Positions 16,807 to 28,711 of a stretch of DNA of 64,000 nucleotides are shown here, one piece after another. A program made the position numbers and the translations under genes. Location: contig NC_056049.1 of NCBI RefSeq assembly GCF_004379255.2, positions 7,254,001-7,318,000 of the forward strand, in the 5' to 3' direction. This DNA is from Salvia splendens. Lineage: Eukaryota; Streptophyta; Magnoliopsida; Lamiales; Lamiaceae. The notes under the pieces were generated by a model. That model was not told the origin of the DNA, searched no databases, and saw nothing but the letters and a program-made list of their open reading frames with translations. Positions within the stretch are counted from its first letter, which is position 1, and each line of letters starts with the position of its first letter.

Positions 16807-17866
16807 AAATAAACCCCACAGAATATAAAAATCAGCTCGCATAGATGCATATATATCCAATGTTCAGAACAAATCAAGAATACCAGATTAAATTGTTTAT
16901 CAAAGGATACCAAACTCTTTCCATATCCGTTATCCTTACCTACAACCAAACATATTTATGAGTCACATGGCAATCATTGACAACAATTTTTTAATGTGTA
17001 TTTATTAAGTGACTTTACTACACTTAATTATAATGGACTAAAATGGGTTGAAGAAGCCCACACGCGCGCACACGCGCCGAGCCGAGCCACACCCGTGCCC
17101 ATGCTCATGATCATGATCATGCCCATGTTCTTGGACTTGGACTTGGACTTGGATCTTGGCAATTAGTCTTTGGGTGGTCTTTGGGCTTGTCCCTGGACCC
17201 AAGCTTAATGTTTTGGACCAACGCTTGGTCAACCTGCATATGCAGAAGATTGAACAACTTGGCACGCTGCGACTTGATCGACAACTTGATCAACTCGGCA
17301 TGCAGCGGCTTGATCAGCTGGGTTGACAGCAACTTGATCAAGCCACGTAGTGAAGTCCACACGCGACGGATGAACTGGGCGTGTACAGCGTCCAGGTTCA
17401 ACGTCGACCACTCTTGCTTTAAAATTCGTAACGGCTGGCGGTTACAGCCACGCCATGATGACTACCATCAAGGCTGAGATAACCCCTGCAGTGGACTAGG
17501 CCTATAAATAGGCTAGTCATTCCTTGCATCAAAGCAATCAGAACATACACACAAGCATCATACTCTCTCTGCATAGTCTTTCTTCTCGAAGCTCTCCCTT
17601 CTCCTCTTCCAGTTCGTCGGAGCTCTGCTGATAGCGGTGCTGCTTCACCAGAGACGTTGCCGTTTTATCTTTGGGGATGACACGCCAAACCGAGAGCACT
17701 ACCGGGGCGTATCTCGTCTTGCGGAAAGAGGACTTTCCTCGACTCGGCTAAGTTTAATTTCCATTTTACAGCTTCGTTGTAGTTTATCCGTTTCCATTCT
17801 TCCTTCTTGGATTGTATTACGCCCGGTTTTTGTTTATCTCTTGTAATTCCAGTTTCCACCAACAAT

Positions 17867-17880
17867 CGCAAGACGAGATA
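17867..17880 (+). promoter_or_regulatory. Self-complementary primer-site-like block, Copia 1
   Basis: CGCAAGACGAGATA lies two bases after the LTR end (ACCAACA, 17864), where a primer binding site is expected. It is the exact reverse complement of TATCTCGTCTTGCG at 17710-17723 within the LTR. It contains no TGG, so it does not fit the CCA end of a tRNA. Confidence 0.6.
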
Positions 17881-17948
17881 GACTTGTCGTTGAAGGATCG
17901 AACCTTAACTGAACTTAAAACTATCGAAACCTAATCCTTTGCTTGGAG

Positions 17949-20271
17949 ATGTCGACCAACGCCAACACCTCCGCTGCCACTACTCCGGCCACCGCCGCCT
18001 CCACTGCTCCGGCCACCGCCGCCTTCACTGCTGCCGCTTTCTCATCAACATTGATGGGTCAAGGCACTCCTTTTCTGCCTCAAATACCTCTTCGGTATGG
18101 GACAACCCCTTTGGGGCGTCCACTGGATCCACCTTTAGTGGGTCGATAGGTTCTACTTTTAGTGGTTCCTTTGGATCCTTTAATGGATCGAGTGTTGGTG
18201 CCTTCGGGCTCAATACTAGTGTTGGATCTATTGAGATCAACACGAATGTGGGGTCCTCTATGGGCAACACATATGTGGGGGGCAATATGCTCCACACAAA
18301 CTTTGGAGGCTCAACTGGAGCCAACATGAATGGTTCATATCAAGGACCAAGCTCGGTGCCTTTGATGCCGAGGATGATATGATGCCTCCTGCCGAGAAAC
18401 CCTCCAAGTTTGGAGGTTCCGACTTCAAGAGGTGGCAAAAGAAAATGTTGTTCTACTTGACAACATTGGGGGTCGTGCACTATCTCAAGGAAGACGAGCC
18501 ACCCACGCCAAGCGATCAAGAGACAAGATTGGAGGTCTTCTCCGACTACGACGCATGGCACAAAGGGGATTATCTATGTAAAAATTTTATTTTAAGTGCA
18601 TTAGATGATAGCCCCTATAATGTATACTCTAATGTAACCACATCTAAACAAATGTGGGAAAACCTAAAGAAAAAGTACCGTAGTAATGATGCCGGTACTA
18701 AAAAGTTTGTAATAGCTAAGTACTTTGACTACAAAATGGTCGATTCAAGACCAGTGATAGACCAAGTACAAGAGTTCCAAATTATCATCCACGAACTCGC
18801 CGCCGAGGGGATGATCTTGCCAGAAAACTTTACTTCTGGCACGATAATTGAGAAGCTTCCACCCAGTTGGAAGGACTTCAAGAGCTACCTTAAGCACAAG
18901 CGAAAGGAAATGACCCTTGAAGAATTGATCGTGAAGTTGCGGATTGAATCTGACGTGCGCAAGAACGACCAAAAGGCTAAAGGCCATGGCCCTTTTGAAG
19001 CCAAGGCCAACTTGTTGGAGCGAGGCGGTCCATCCTACAAATGTCCTCGCCCAAATCGTCCAACGTCAAAGGACAAAGGCAAGGCAAAGCAACATGTGAA
19101 AGGCAACTGCTACAAATGTGATAAACCTGGGCACTACGCCAAGGATTGCCGAAGCAAGAGCAAGAAGCCTGCTGCCCACGTCATCGAAAAAGAGTTCAAA
19201 GACTGGGACGAGAATGACCTCATTGCTGTGGTCACTGAAGAGGCCAACTTGATTCAAAATAAGGGAGACTGGTACATCGACACTGGAGCAACTGCTCATG
19301 TTTGTGCCGATAGGAGTAAGTTTTCAACTTACAGTCCTGTTGATGGGAGGAAGATCAACATGGGGAATCAAGCATCATCCGAAGTGAAAGGAACTGGAGA
19401 TGTGATCCTCAAGATGACGTCTAGCGTCTCGATCACCTTGAAGGATGTGCTGCATGTGCCCGACATCCGAAAGAACCTAGTCTCGGGATCTATACTAGTT
19501 AATAAGGGTTTTAAACTTGTATTTGCATCCGATAGGTTTGTATTGTATAAGTTTGGAAAGTCCCTCGGAAAAGGTTATGTAACCGATGGACTTTTTAAGC
19601 TTAGTGTGGCTACGCGCCTTGTTCCAAAGCCTTTGGCTATCAATAACAATGCATCTACTTCCTCTTACTTGACTGAGCATTCAAACTTGTGGCATTGTAG
19701 ATTGGGAAATATAAATATAAACACCATTAAAATATTAGTAAATCTTGATTTACTAAAGGCAAGTGAAGTTTATAGTACAGATAAATGTGAGATTTGTCTT
19801 GAAGCCAAAATGGCTAAGTTACCGTTTCATTCAGTTGAAAGAAACACTAAACCCCTTGAATTAATTCACACCGATGTGTGTGACTTAAAATTTGTGCAAA
19901 CAAGAGGTGGTAAAAAATACTTTATCACCTTTATAGATGATTGCACAAGATATTGCAACATCTATCTTTTGAGAAGCAAAGATGAAGCAATAGAAGCGTT
20001 CAAGAATTATAAGAACGAAGTTGAGAATCAACTTGATTGTAAAATCAAAATGATTCGAAGTGATAGAGGAGGCAAATATGTAGCCCCATTTGAAGAACTA
20101 TGCAACGCAAGTGGCATAATTCATCAAACAACTACTCCCTATTCACCCCAATCTAATGTGGTTGCAGAACGCAAAAATCGAACTCTAAAAGAGATGATGA
20201 ATGCACTGCTTTTGACTTCAGGATTACCACATAACATGTGGGGGGAAGCGGTTTTAATGTATAATTCATAA
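17949..20271 (+). pseudogene. Copia gag-protease-integrase polyprotein, truncated
   Basis: The polyprotein begins at ATG 17949 (MSTNANTS). It shifts frame twice in the low-complexity gag N-terminus: first into a Ser/Gly-rich frame, then again at about 18365. From 18379 the frame is open for 630 codons. Domains in order are a UBN2-type gag, a zinc knuckle [14 protein letters not shown], the aspartic protease DTGATAHVC, a GAG-pre-integrase region ([17 protein letters not shown]) and the integrase core with HTDVCD and FIDDCTRYC. The third catalytic Glu is placed in [14 protein letters not shown], where the usual Gly is lost. It ends right after MWGEAVL. It cannot move by itself. Confidence 0.92.
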
Positions 20272-20515
20272 ATGGAGATAGCCTCTGGAATGGGCCTGCG
20301 ACGTGGGAGGAAAAAATGGAGATAGACTCTAAGATGGGCTTCGAAAATAGGCTCTTATCGTGAATGCTCTAATAGACCAATCTTTTATTTTATTGCGCAA
20401 TTAGTTTCTGTTTTTTAATTCGTAGATGTTATTTGGATAAATATTTTTAGTAGAATTTATATTATCTCATAAACTCGTAGTATGATGTATTAAAAAATCA
20501 CCCCGGAAAAATAGT

Positions 20516-20774
20516 ACTTTCTTCGTCTCAACTAAGTTGAGTCGTATTCATTTTTATGATTCGAATTAAGTTGAGTTATTTTATTTTCTGACAAAAAACA
20601 AACACTTAATCACTCTTACACTTATTTCATTTTCTCTCCTACTTACTCTTTTATATCGCTTACTTTATTCTCTCTTCTATGAAGTATTATTTTATCTTCA
20701 TTTCACACATTTAACATAATTTTTTAATATATATGCACAAAAGAAATATATCAATTTAGTTGGGACAATGGAAA
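20516..20774. mobile_element. Stowaway-like MITE
   Basis: The left terminus TTTCTTCGTCTCAACTAAGT pairs with the reversed right terminus TTTCCATTGTCCCAACTAAA. The middle is AT-rich and non-coding. Confidence 0.55.
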
Positions 20775-21737
20775 TAATGCAAACAAGTTTGTATACCTAC
20801 ATATAATGATAGAATGGGACTATAACTCACATATAATAGAAATGATATATTGGTCCCTAAAACCATAAACTTTTGTCAAATTTTGGTATTTTCCACGAAC
20901 TTTAAAATTAGTCTAAAAAATCACCAACTTTACATTTTGTTTGTTATTTCTCATGGCATGCCAAATAAGATATCTTCACTATGTGGGCAACCGAGAAATG
21001 TTTATGATATTTTAGATTAGTTTTTAAGTTCGTTACAAGTAGGATAAATGTTTACGTAAAAAATCACGTTAATTTAATAGTTCCAAGTAAGATAAAACAT
21101 GCACGGAAGTTGGTTGGATATGATGATTGAACTTCCATGGAAAATAACAAACAAAATGTAAAGTTTGTGATATCTTAGACCAATTTTAAAGTTCGTGAAA
21201 AATATCGAAATTTGACCAAAATTCATGATTTTAGAGACCAATATCTCATAGAACATTATTTACAATATTATTCAGTTACCAAAAATTATCTTACTATTAT
21301 GTATTACATTGAGTCTATCAAAATTAGTCTAATTTCTATTTATTAAAACTTTTTCATATTTTTTTCCTATTCTGTTTTAACCATTTTAAAAAAAAATTTC
21401 TTCTTATATTTTACCAATTGAAGTATTAAAACTCAAACTATCTACAAATGAGATTATATTTCATGGAATAAAAAAGAACTATATACATGAAGAAGAATAA
21501 GATTAAAATTTATTTTATTGTGATTTTAGCAATTAAATAGGTTTTGTAATGCTTTTATGTGCTCAGAGAGAGTTATTTTTATTTTGTAGACAATACGTCA
21601 ATCCAAGAGCACAAATTAATCTGAACATAATTTGTTGTGCGGAGTGAAGATTTTACTCAACTTGATTTATAATTTGATTTATTTTATTGTTTCATTCTGA
21701 TATAATCAGAATGTCTTCAACCGTTAGAGTATCAATT

Positions 21738-21950
21738 ATTTTCTCTGTCCTATTAAGAATGAAACATTTTTCTTTTTGGGTTATCCCACTAAAAATGAAA
21801 CGTTTTCCTAAAAGGAAAACAACACCTTCTCTACTTTTTCTTCGCTGTTACTTTACCCTCTCTTCATTAACTCACAAAACAACACTGCATAAAATCACGT
21901 GACAGAAACCAAATACTCTATTTCATATTTATTGGGACGGATGGAGTATA
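21738..21950. mobile_element. Stowaway-like MITE
   Basis: CTCTGTCCTATTAAGAATG on the left pairs with the reversed right end CTCCATCCGTCCCAATAAAT. Terminal TA is consistent with mariner-type insertion. Confidence 0.55.
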
Positions 21951-22112
21951 ATTCTAGATTTTTTCAATACTTCTAATAATATCAAGTTTACTTATTTTTT
22001 TAATTATAAAGGATAGTGTTAATATCATGAATTTAAAATATTTTTAAATTTTTTGAAATTTTAAAATTAATTGTCAAAATTGTAAATTTTGATAGATTGT
22101 CTCAATGTTTTT

Positions 22113-22371
22113 TACTCTCTCCGTCCGCCATTAGGAGTCACATTCATTAACGGCCGAGTTTTAAGAAATGTTAAGAAAAGTGGGTAGAAAATAGTTAGTG
22201 GAATATGAGTCTCACTTGTATATATTACTTTTAAATGAAATGTGAGCGGAATGAGTTAGTGGAATGTGAGACTCTATTACTGTTTATGGTAAAAGTGAAC
22301 CGGGATTCCTATTTGTGGACGGATTAAAATGGATAAATGGAACTCCTATTCACGGATGAAGAGAGTAGTTC
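22113..22371. mobile_element. Stowaway-like MITE
   Basis: ACTCTCTCCGTCCGCCATTA on the left pairs with the reversed right end ACTCTCTTCATCCGTGAATA. Non-coding, about 260 bases. Confidence 0.6.
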
Positions 22372-22501
22372 ATGCATGGTGTATTGGTGTTAGTTGCTAT
22401 TGAAAATTTGAAATCCCTAATTGAAATGCATTCTTTGTTTTGGTGATGTCTGGAATGGAGTGAGATCCCCTACGGTGCCAGCTGCTGTGCACTGAAACTA
22501 C

Positions 22502-22650
22502 GTCGTTTCACTCATATTTCCTTCCCCTCATTTTTAGCTTTATTATTAACAAATCGTTTCACTCATTTTTCCTTCCCCTCATTTTTAGCTTAATTATTAA
22601 CAAATTGTTTCACTCAATTTTCCTTCCCCTAATTCTTATCAATTTATTAC
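22502..22650. repeat. Three tandem repeats in the left MULE terminus
   Basis: A unit of about 55-60 bases beginning CGTTTCACTCA and containing TTCCTTCCCCTCATTTTTAG and ATTATTAACAAAT occurs three times in a row. The third copy is more diverged. The right terminus has only one copy. Confidence 0.8.
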
Positions 22651-23306
22651 TATTATAATAAACACGATGAATAAAAACTAACTCCTACAAAATCGGGTAT
22701 GCGTTTGATTTTATTTCTAAACCAGTACGGTTCCATTCCCCTGTGCATATCATACTAAATCTCTCAAACATTTAGTTTTCTTACCTATAATCTATACGTA
22801 TCATATCAAATCTTCAAAGTGTATAAAATCTATAAACAATATATCTATGGAAATAATTAGTAATTTCGTTGTATACTTTTATATTTAATTCATTTATTAG
22901 TTGTTAGTGTATAAAATAAAGTAGTACTACATTAATTTAGAAAGCACCTGCCAATTTGTCGAGAAATAGACTAAATTTAGGAAATTAAAATTTGGTACTC
23001 ATATAAAAACAAAATACACAAACTAACATTAGATATAACAAACATATGTCAATATTTCATCATGTTCCTAAATCAATAAATACAGTAGAGATCATGTTCC
23101 TAAATTTAAAAATACAATAGAGACACGCATGGAATGTCTATTTAATCAAAAAGACTAATAATTTCAATAATCTCGATCTCGATTGTCAGCATTAGATGCA
23201 TCTCCACTGAAATATGTTCGATCAGCAGAAAACATGGTTTGATCAAATGGTACCTACATAAAAAAAAGAAAAGGATAAATCGTAACCAATCACATCAAAA
23301 TAAATA

Positions 23307-25581
23307 TTATGGCATAAAGAACCGCACCATTACCATTTCGGTGAAACTTAAATGATTTGGAGTCCTTTCCGGGCACGCATGAGATGTCGAAAGTGCTGAA
23401 CTAGAAGTAGGCAATGGCATTTTGTGCTCCAACATCCTACAATCATAAAAAAAAATATGCAAACAATTAAAACATATTTTCCACATGCAAAAGTATAATG
23501 AGTCTACGTACCTTGGTCTTATGATTTGCTTTTTTTTCCGTTTTGGCTGAAGTTCCACCCAACTTTTCAACCGTTTTGAACCTCTTACACTAATTCTTTT
23601 CTTGAATCCTCTTGGTACCTTTGTAGTAGGGACCATTGAAGAGATGTTTGCATTGTTACTGTTGTCTTGGACGTGTTCAGCTAAACGCATTTCCATTACT
23701 TTTTTTGTAGATCAGAAATTGAATCGTGCCCCAAGGAGAAAGTTGATTGATGAATAGAAGCTTCATTCGCCAGTCGTATGAGCATTAGACGTAGCCTCCG
23801 ATACCGCTCAGTAATTTGTAACTTAGGATCTTCTTCAACCTCATTACCTATATAGTCATGCACCACACCGGTTCTAGCTTTTCTTGTCCACCTTTTAAGA
23901 ATATAATTCTCTGGAAGTAATTTCACATCTAACACATCAAACACTTTCACACAATGACAACATATCAACCCAATCATCTCAAACCTTCGACAACTACAAC
24001 AAATCAACTTCATGTTAGGATCATATATCACCCTCCATTCCCTATCATGATTGATTAGTCCAACAACATATTCACATAATGATCCTATTTCCTCTTTATG
24101 CTTTATATATGCAGCATCAAACAAGAGAAACTCCTTCTGAAATAGATCAAAGATAGATGGAGTATAGATATTAGAAAGCTGTTGTAACATAGGAGAGTTC
24201 TCTAACCTCAATCTAGGTAGTTTTTGGCATGCCTCAAAATCACATTTTAGTTTATTGTACCGCTTCTCCTCCACAACTTGCTCGAAATTCTTGAAAAATT
24301 GCTCGATGTTTAAGTTGGGCTTCATACAATTCTTTATACTTGAATTGACACTCTCACTAAGTTGTGTGCTTCTCATACCAAGCGTGAAGGCATTATTCAT
24401 GTAGCAACGTGCTCATTTTTCCTTCGCATTGTATACATGTTTCAACCATGTGTTGTCTCTAAGCTTAAATTCACTCAATAAAGGACCCCAAGCCTCCTCG
24501 AATTGAGTCTCATCCTCAAAACCATACATACACCTCTTAAAATCTGTCAAGAAACATGATCCTTCCTTCATAAGGTTTCCTAGGTGTTTGATTCCATTTT
24601 ACATTAAGTGCCATGTACACAATCCATGAAATGTATCAAGCATTACCTCATTCAACGCTTTTGCCATTGCTTGATCCTGATCGGTGAAGACAATAAGAGG
24701 CCTATTATGTTTGTGTGCCTCCAAAAAAGTTTCAAACAACCAATTAAATGACGCTGATGTTTCGTCATATAAAAGTGATGCACCGAAAATCACAGCCTCC
24801 CTGTGATGATTAAAACCTGAGAACATAGCAAGTGGTCTATTATCACGATTCGTACAATATGTGGTATCCAATGACACAACATCACCAAAGTACTCATAAT
24901 CAATCAGCATTCTTGCATCTGCCCAAAAGACATTAGTTATCTGTTCATCCATATCCATTTGGCTCGCATGATAAAATGATGGATTTTTAGATAACTGCTC
25001 TTGAAAGTATCTCATTAGACAACCGGCTTCGCCATATACCATGCTTTTTTGTCTCTTAGACCGAAGATAATTCTTAGCATCCAATATATTGTAACCAATC
25101 CCATCTCTTCCTCCAGCTTGTCTAGTCATCAAATTAAAAGTTGATTTCTGCATAATTCCAACATCATCTGCCAAATCAATCTCATGTGCTTGAACGTCTG
25201 TAATGTTACGTTGAGAAGATAACATGTGCACTGTCTCAGGAAGATGGAGGGGATGGTTATGCTCTTCCATAAACTCATTTACTTTATATACACCCTTCAC
25301 ATAAGTGACCCCCAAGCGTACTTTACAATTTGTTCGAGTCTCATGTCGGGAATTGAGCACCAAGCAATCTCTTTTGTCTTCTTTACGCACACCTTCCTTA
25401 CAACAAACATATTTGTAGGATGTTGTTTTCCCGATTTTTTTTTATTTTTGTTAAAATAATGTTTCTTTACTCCGAATCCAACTTTCCATCCATATTGAAC
25501 CCAATACATCCAAGCGCCGTCTAAGCAGTTAAATTCCATACAATTTCTAGGCTTGTAATCAGAATCCGTACTCAAATCCAT
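23307..25581 (-). pseudogene. FAR1/FHY3-like MULE transposase, inactivated
   Basis: The product resembles FAR1-RELATED SEQUENCE proteins, which derive from MULE transposases. Read leftwards it has a FAR1 zinc-finger-type N-terminus (MEFNCLDGAWMYWVQYGWKV, HYFNK), a DEDD/DDE-type transposase core (DARMLIDYEYFGDVVSLDTT, FTDQDQAMAKA, FHGLCTWH) and a SWIM zinc finger with CSCRRFEMIGLICCHCVKV. It is disabled by an indel in a run of nine A (25435-25443 on the plus strand), a CAA-to-TAA type stop at 24599-24601, a TGG-to-TGA type stop at 24413-24415, and a further frame change near 23696. The C-terminus is split by an intron-like gap near 23440-23515. The reading frames between lesions are long, so the inactivation is fairly recent. 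Confidence 0.9.
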
Positions 25582-26207
25582 TGGTGTGTATCAAATGCAA
25601 AACTGGAAAACAAACAAACACAATATGATTTTATAACTAACAACAAACTTATTTAAAACACATTATATATACATTGAAGAAACATAAGCAAATCCAAATT
25701 CACATACTTAAATTGATGAATTGATAGATTTTCAAGTAAGGATTCAGATTCATTTACATGAACCATTTTTCACAAAATTTCAGCGAATAATTGTCTAGAA
25801 ATTAATTCAGATACATAAAATTCATTGTATTTAGAAACTATATTAACACAAAAATTTTGGCCGTTCATACCTTGGGAGTTCTCGAAATATCAAGGAGTTC
25901 TTGAAGAGTGCAAGCTTGGAGGTTAAAATTGAGCTTTATAGAATTCTAGTAACACCATATGTTGATCAAGGAGAAACAGAGATAGAAGTGGAATGTGGAA
26001 GAAAGGAATAAAGAAAAAGAATATAGAACGTTTTGGAGGGAGTGAGAATGGAGGGGAAGGAAAATGGAGTTTAAAAATGAATCGCACATTTTTAGGAACC
26101 ACTTTTCTATTCATCTTAATTTGTTTTTAATTAAGCCAAAATAGGGAAAGGAAAAATGATTGAAACGACGTAGTGTAGTTTCAGTGGCACCGTGGGGATC
26201 TCCCTCC

Positions 26208-28128
26208 GTCTGGAATCGCACTATCTGACACACAATATTGAGTAAAATCACTTTCTGACCAAATTGTCCTCACCCATGAATACACATCCCATCTATGATC
26301 TAAGACAATACACGCACGCACGCACGCACTAATCTATTGTACTTACAGACTATGGGTAGGGAAGAAGAAATAAATCTGGTCGAGATTTGGGCATGTAGGG
26401 CCCACAGTTATACCGAATTCTGTTGTTCATTCATTGTTCCCTGTATAAAACTTGAACTATGCAATTTATATCATTTTTTTATATCAGAGTTGTAAAAACT
26501 AATTTGAACAAAATACCCACAAATTATTATTGGTTAAGCTTTGTCTCAAAGAGGAGAGAAGCCCCGCCGGCCACGAAATCATCTACTGCTTTAAGCGAAG
26601 ACCCTTTCCGCCCTGATCAACTCTCTCCAATCTCCGCCTCAATCGCTCTCCACACACATCCTCTCTCTAACGCCACGCCACCTCCACGCACACCCCCATC
26701 TCCTCCCTCAGCATCCTCGCATTCATTGCACCTCAGAAAGATGTCAATTTTATTGCATCAACTTTATTCTAAAACGCAAGAAAGATGTCAATTTTAATCC
26801 AACACGAGATTTCACACCTTCCACCGACGCAGTGTCAATTATCTAGACGAACATTCACTCACCTTCAAGCATATACCTAAACACACTCTGGCAGAAGCGA
26901 TTTTCAAGACTGTGAACGGCGACAAATCTAGAGAGGCGGAAAAATTAGGGATGTTGTGGAGAAAGCATTTGAGAGGGGTAAATCTGCCAATTCATCTTCA
27001 TTTCTGGATGTAGGTAGACCGTAGACTTTGTCAAATACCACCAAATTGCAGAGATTTCATTTCTACACATAACAACAGGGAACAGTGCGGGCCCAGAGAT
27101 ATAACTAGATCTCCACATTTGAAGCTTCCTCCTCAACACCCATAAAGGATCAAATTTTACCCCATTTCTAATCTAACAGATTTATTGATCCAATCCATCT
27201 ACACTAATTATTTATTACTCATTTTTTAAACATAGAGTTTATAAATTTGATTTACGGAGGCTTATTTTCCAATGTCATTAATTAAATCTACGGTTGCTTA
27301 TTTTCCAATGTTATTACTTAAATCATGGGCCAAACTTTAATTCACTATTCCTATTTAATTATAATAAGTTTATAGAAAATAAATTCTCCATCCCTCCCAA
27401 GTTAATTGAGTTATTTCTTTTTTTGATAATTTTTCTCTCTTATTTTATTTTCTCTATCTATTTTAACTTTTAACAAATTAATTTCTTAAACCCTATGCCC
27501 AAAAGAAATGCATCAACTACTTTGGCACAGATAAAGTATATTACAATCATTTTAGAAATGTAGATCAATTCAATATTTTATAATTTCAAAAAACTAAAAA
27601 CTTTTATCACTCGTACGATTTAGTCAATTTGCATTGTTCGAACACAATTCCTCATACGATTGAAAATAGTTAAATGCAAAATACAGACACAAGCATAAGC
27701 ATAAGCATAAGCATAGTTCTCAAGAGGTATTAAAGTATAAGAATATATAGTCTGTGACACTGAAACTTCTATAGTAGACATCAGGGTACACATCTATCTA
27801 CAATATTTAATAAAGAAACTTACATTAATTGACATTATTTTTTGTCACATGACAATTTCTGATTCATCAGTGTATAGATTAAATATCTTAAAATGGATGT
27901 ATTATTTTATAAATAAATTAGTTTTAGAACATTTTTTCTATATATATTTATACATTTTGAAAATTAATTAATACAATTATTATATCGATTAGTTCCAGAA
28001 TTAAAACGTGACTCATAGTTCGTATTTTGGGAATTCGGAAACCAATTATATCTACGACATAAACCAATATGATCATTAGTTTACTGTTAAAAAATCCTTT
28101 CACAATATGTCAATGTAATGAATCTCAT
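26208..28128. other. Intergenic region, no gene assigned
   Basis: It contains an ACGC microsatellite (about 26309-26330), a C/T-rich stretch at 26560-26760 with a GC content unlike its surroundings, a coding-like stretch at about 26830-26995 (reported separately as a finding), a Stowaway-like MITE at about 27388-27540 and an ATAAGC simple repeat at about 27690-27716. The remainder is AT-rich without features. Confidence 0.5.
27388..27540. mobile_element. Short Stowaway-like MITE
   Basis: CTCCATCCCTCCCAAGTTAA on the left and the reversed right end ACTTTATCTGTGCCAAAGTA share the MITE terminus style. Internal sequence is AT-rich. Confidence 0.4.
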
Positions 28129-28711
28129 GAATCATGATGCAATTGGCATCTAGCCTTTAATGAAAATCAAGATAAACAAAAAAAAACACTGTTTTATTGA
28201 AAATACTCAAATAAACCATTTTATTATAGTGTGAGATTACACGAATCATGTCGAACTCAAGGAGAACAAGCTCATCTCCATCTCTAATCCTTAAATGAAC
28301 ATTAATAATTTGAATTGTAACTAAATTAAATCAAATTAGCATAAGTCTTCACTTATCAGTTAAAAAATCCGTTATGCTGCTGCTTTGGGGCTCAACGACG
28401 TCGTTATAGTGTGGGATTACGAATCATGATGCAATTGGCATCTAGCCTTTAATGAAAATCAAGATAAACAAAAAAAAAGACACTGTTTTATTGAAAATAC
28501 TCAAATAAACCATTTTATTATAGTGTGGGATTACACGAATCATGTCGAACTCAAGGAGAACAAGCTCATCTCCATCTCTAATCCTTAAATGAAAATTAAT
28601 AATTTGGAATTGTAACTAAATTAAATCAAATTAGCATAAGTCTTCACTTATCAGTTAAAAAATCCGTGATGATGCTGCTTTGGGGCTCAACGACGTCGTT
28701 ATATCCTGAAA
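28129..28711. repeat. Tandem duplication of about 292 bp at the 3' end of the TPR gene
   Basis: Unit 1 starts GAATCATGATGCAATTGGCA at 28129 and unit 2 starts with the same bases at 28421. Both run through TAGCATAAGTCTTCACTTAT to CAACGACGTCGTTATA. Only a few mismatches and small indels separate them. Unit 2 supplies the stop codon and last codons of the gene at 28655. Unit 1 is a non-coding copy of its 3' end and 3' UTR. Confidence 0.92.

Larger units (their letters stand above)
16988..20271 (+). mobile_element. Copia LTR retrotransposon 1, truncated at both ends
   Basis: The 5' LTR (about 16988-17864) lacks its first part compared with the family copy at 39250. It keeps the TATA box (TATAAATA, 17503-17510) and the conserved downstream block near 17657-17747. 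The internal part starts at 17865 with a non-tRNA primer-site-like block. The gag, protease and integrase regions follow. The element stops abruptly inside integrase at about 20271, so reverse transcriptase, RNase H and the 3' LTR are missing. No target duplication can be assigned. Confidence 0.9.
20272..22456. other. AT-rich intergenic region between Copia 1 and the MULE, with MITEs
   Basis: No gene is recognised. The first about 120 bases (to AATGCTCTAATAG) look like the end of another small transposon with TIR motif GAGCATTCACGATAAGAGCC in reverse. Three Stowaway-like MITEs are listed separately. Confidence 0.5.
22457..26207 (-). mobile_element. FAR1-type Mutator-like element (MULE), complete ends
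   Basis: A 9-bp direct repeat GTCTGGAAT (22448-22456 and 26208-26216) flanks a 3751-bp element. Its termini are inverted: GGAGTGAGATCCCC then ACGGTGCC on the left, and on the reversed right end GGAGGGAGATCCCCACGGTG. The similarity continues through ACTGAAACTAC, ACGTCGTTTCA and TTTCCTTCCCCT-like sequence for roughly 100 bases. The 9-bp duplication, the long TIRs and a FAR1/FHY3-like transposase between them define a Mutator-like element. The transposase is broken, so the element is non-autonomous now. Confidence 0.92.
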
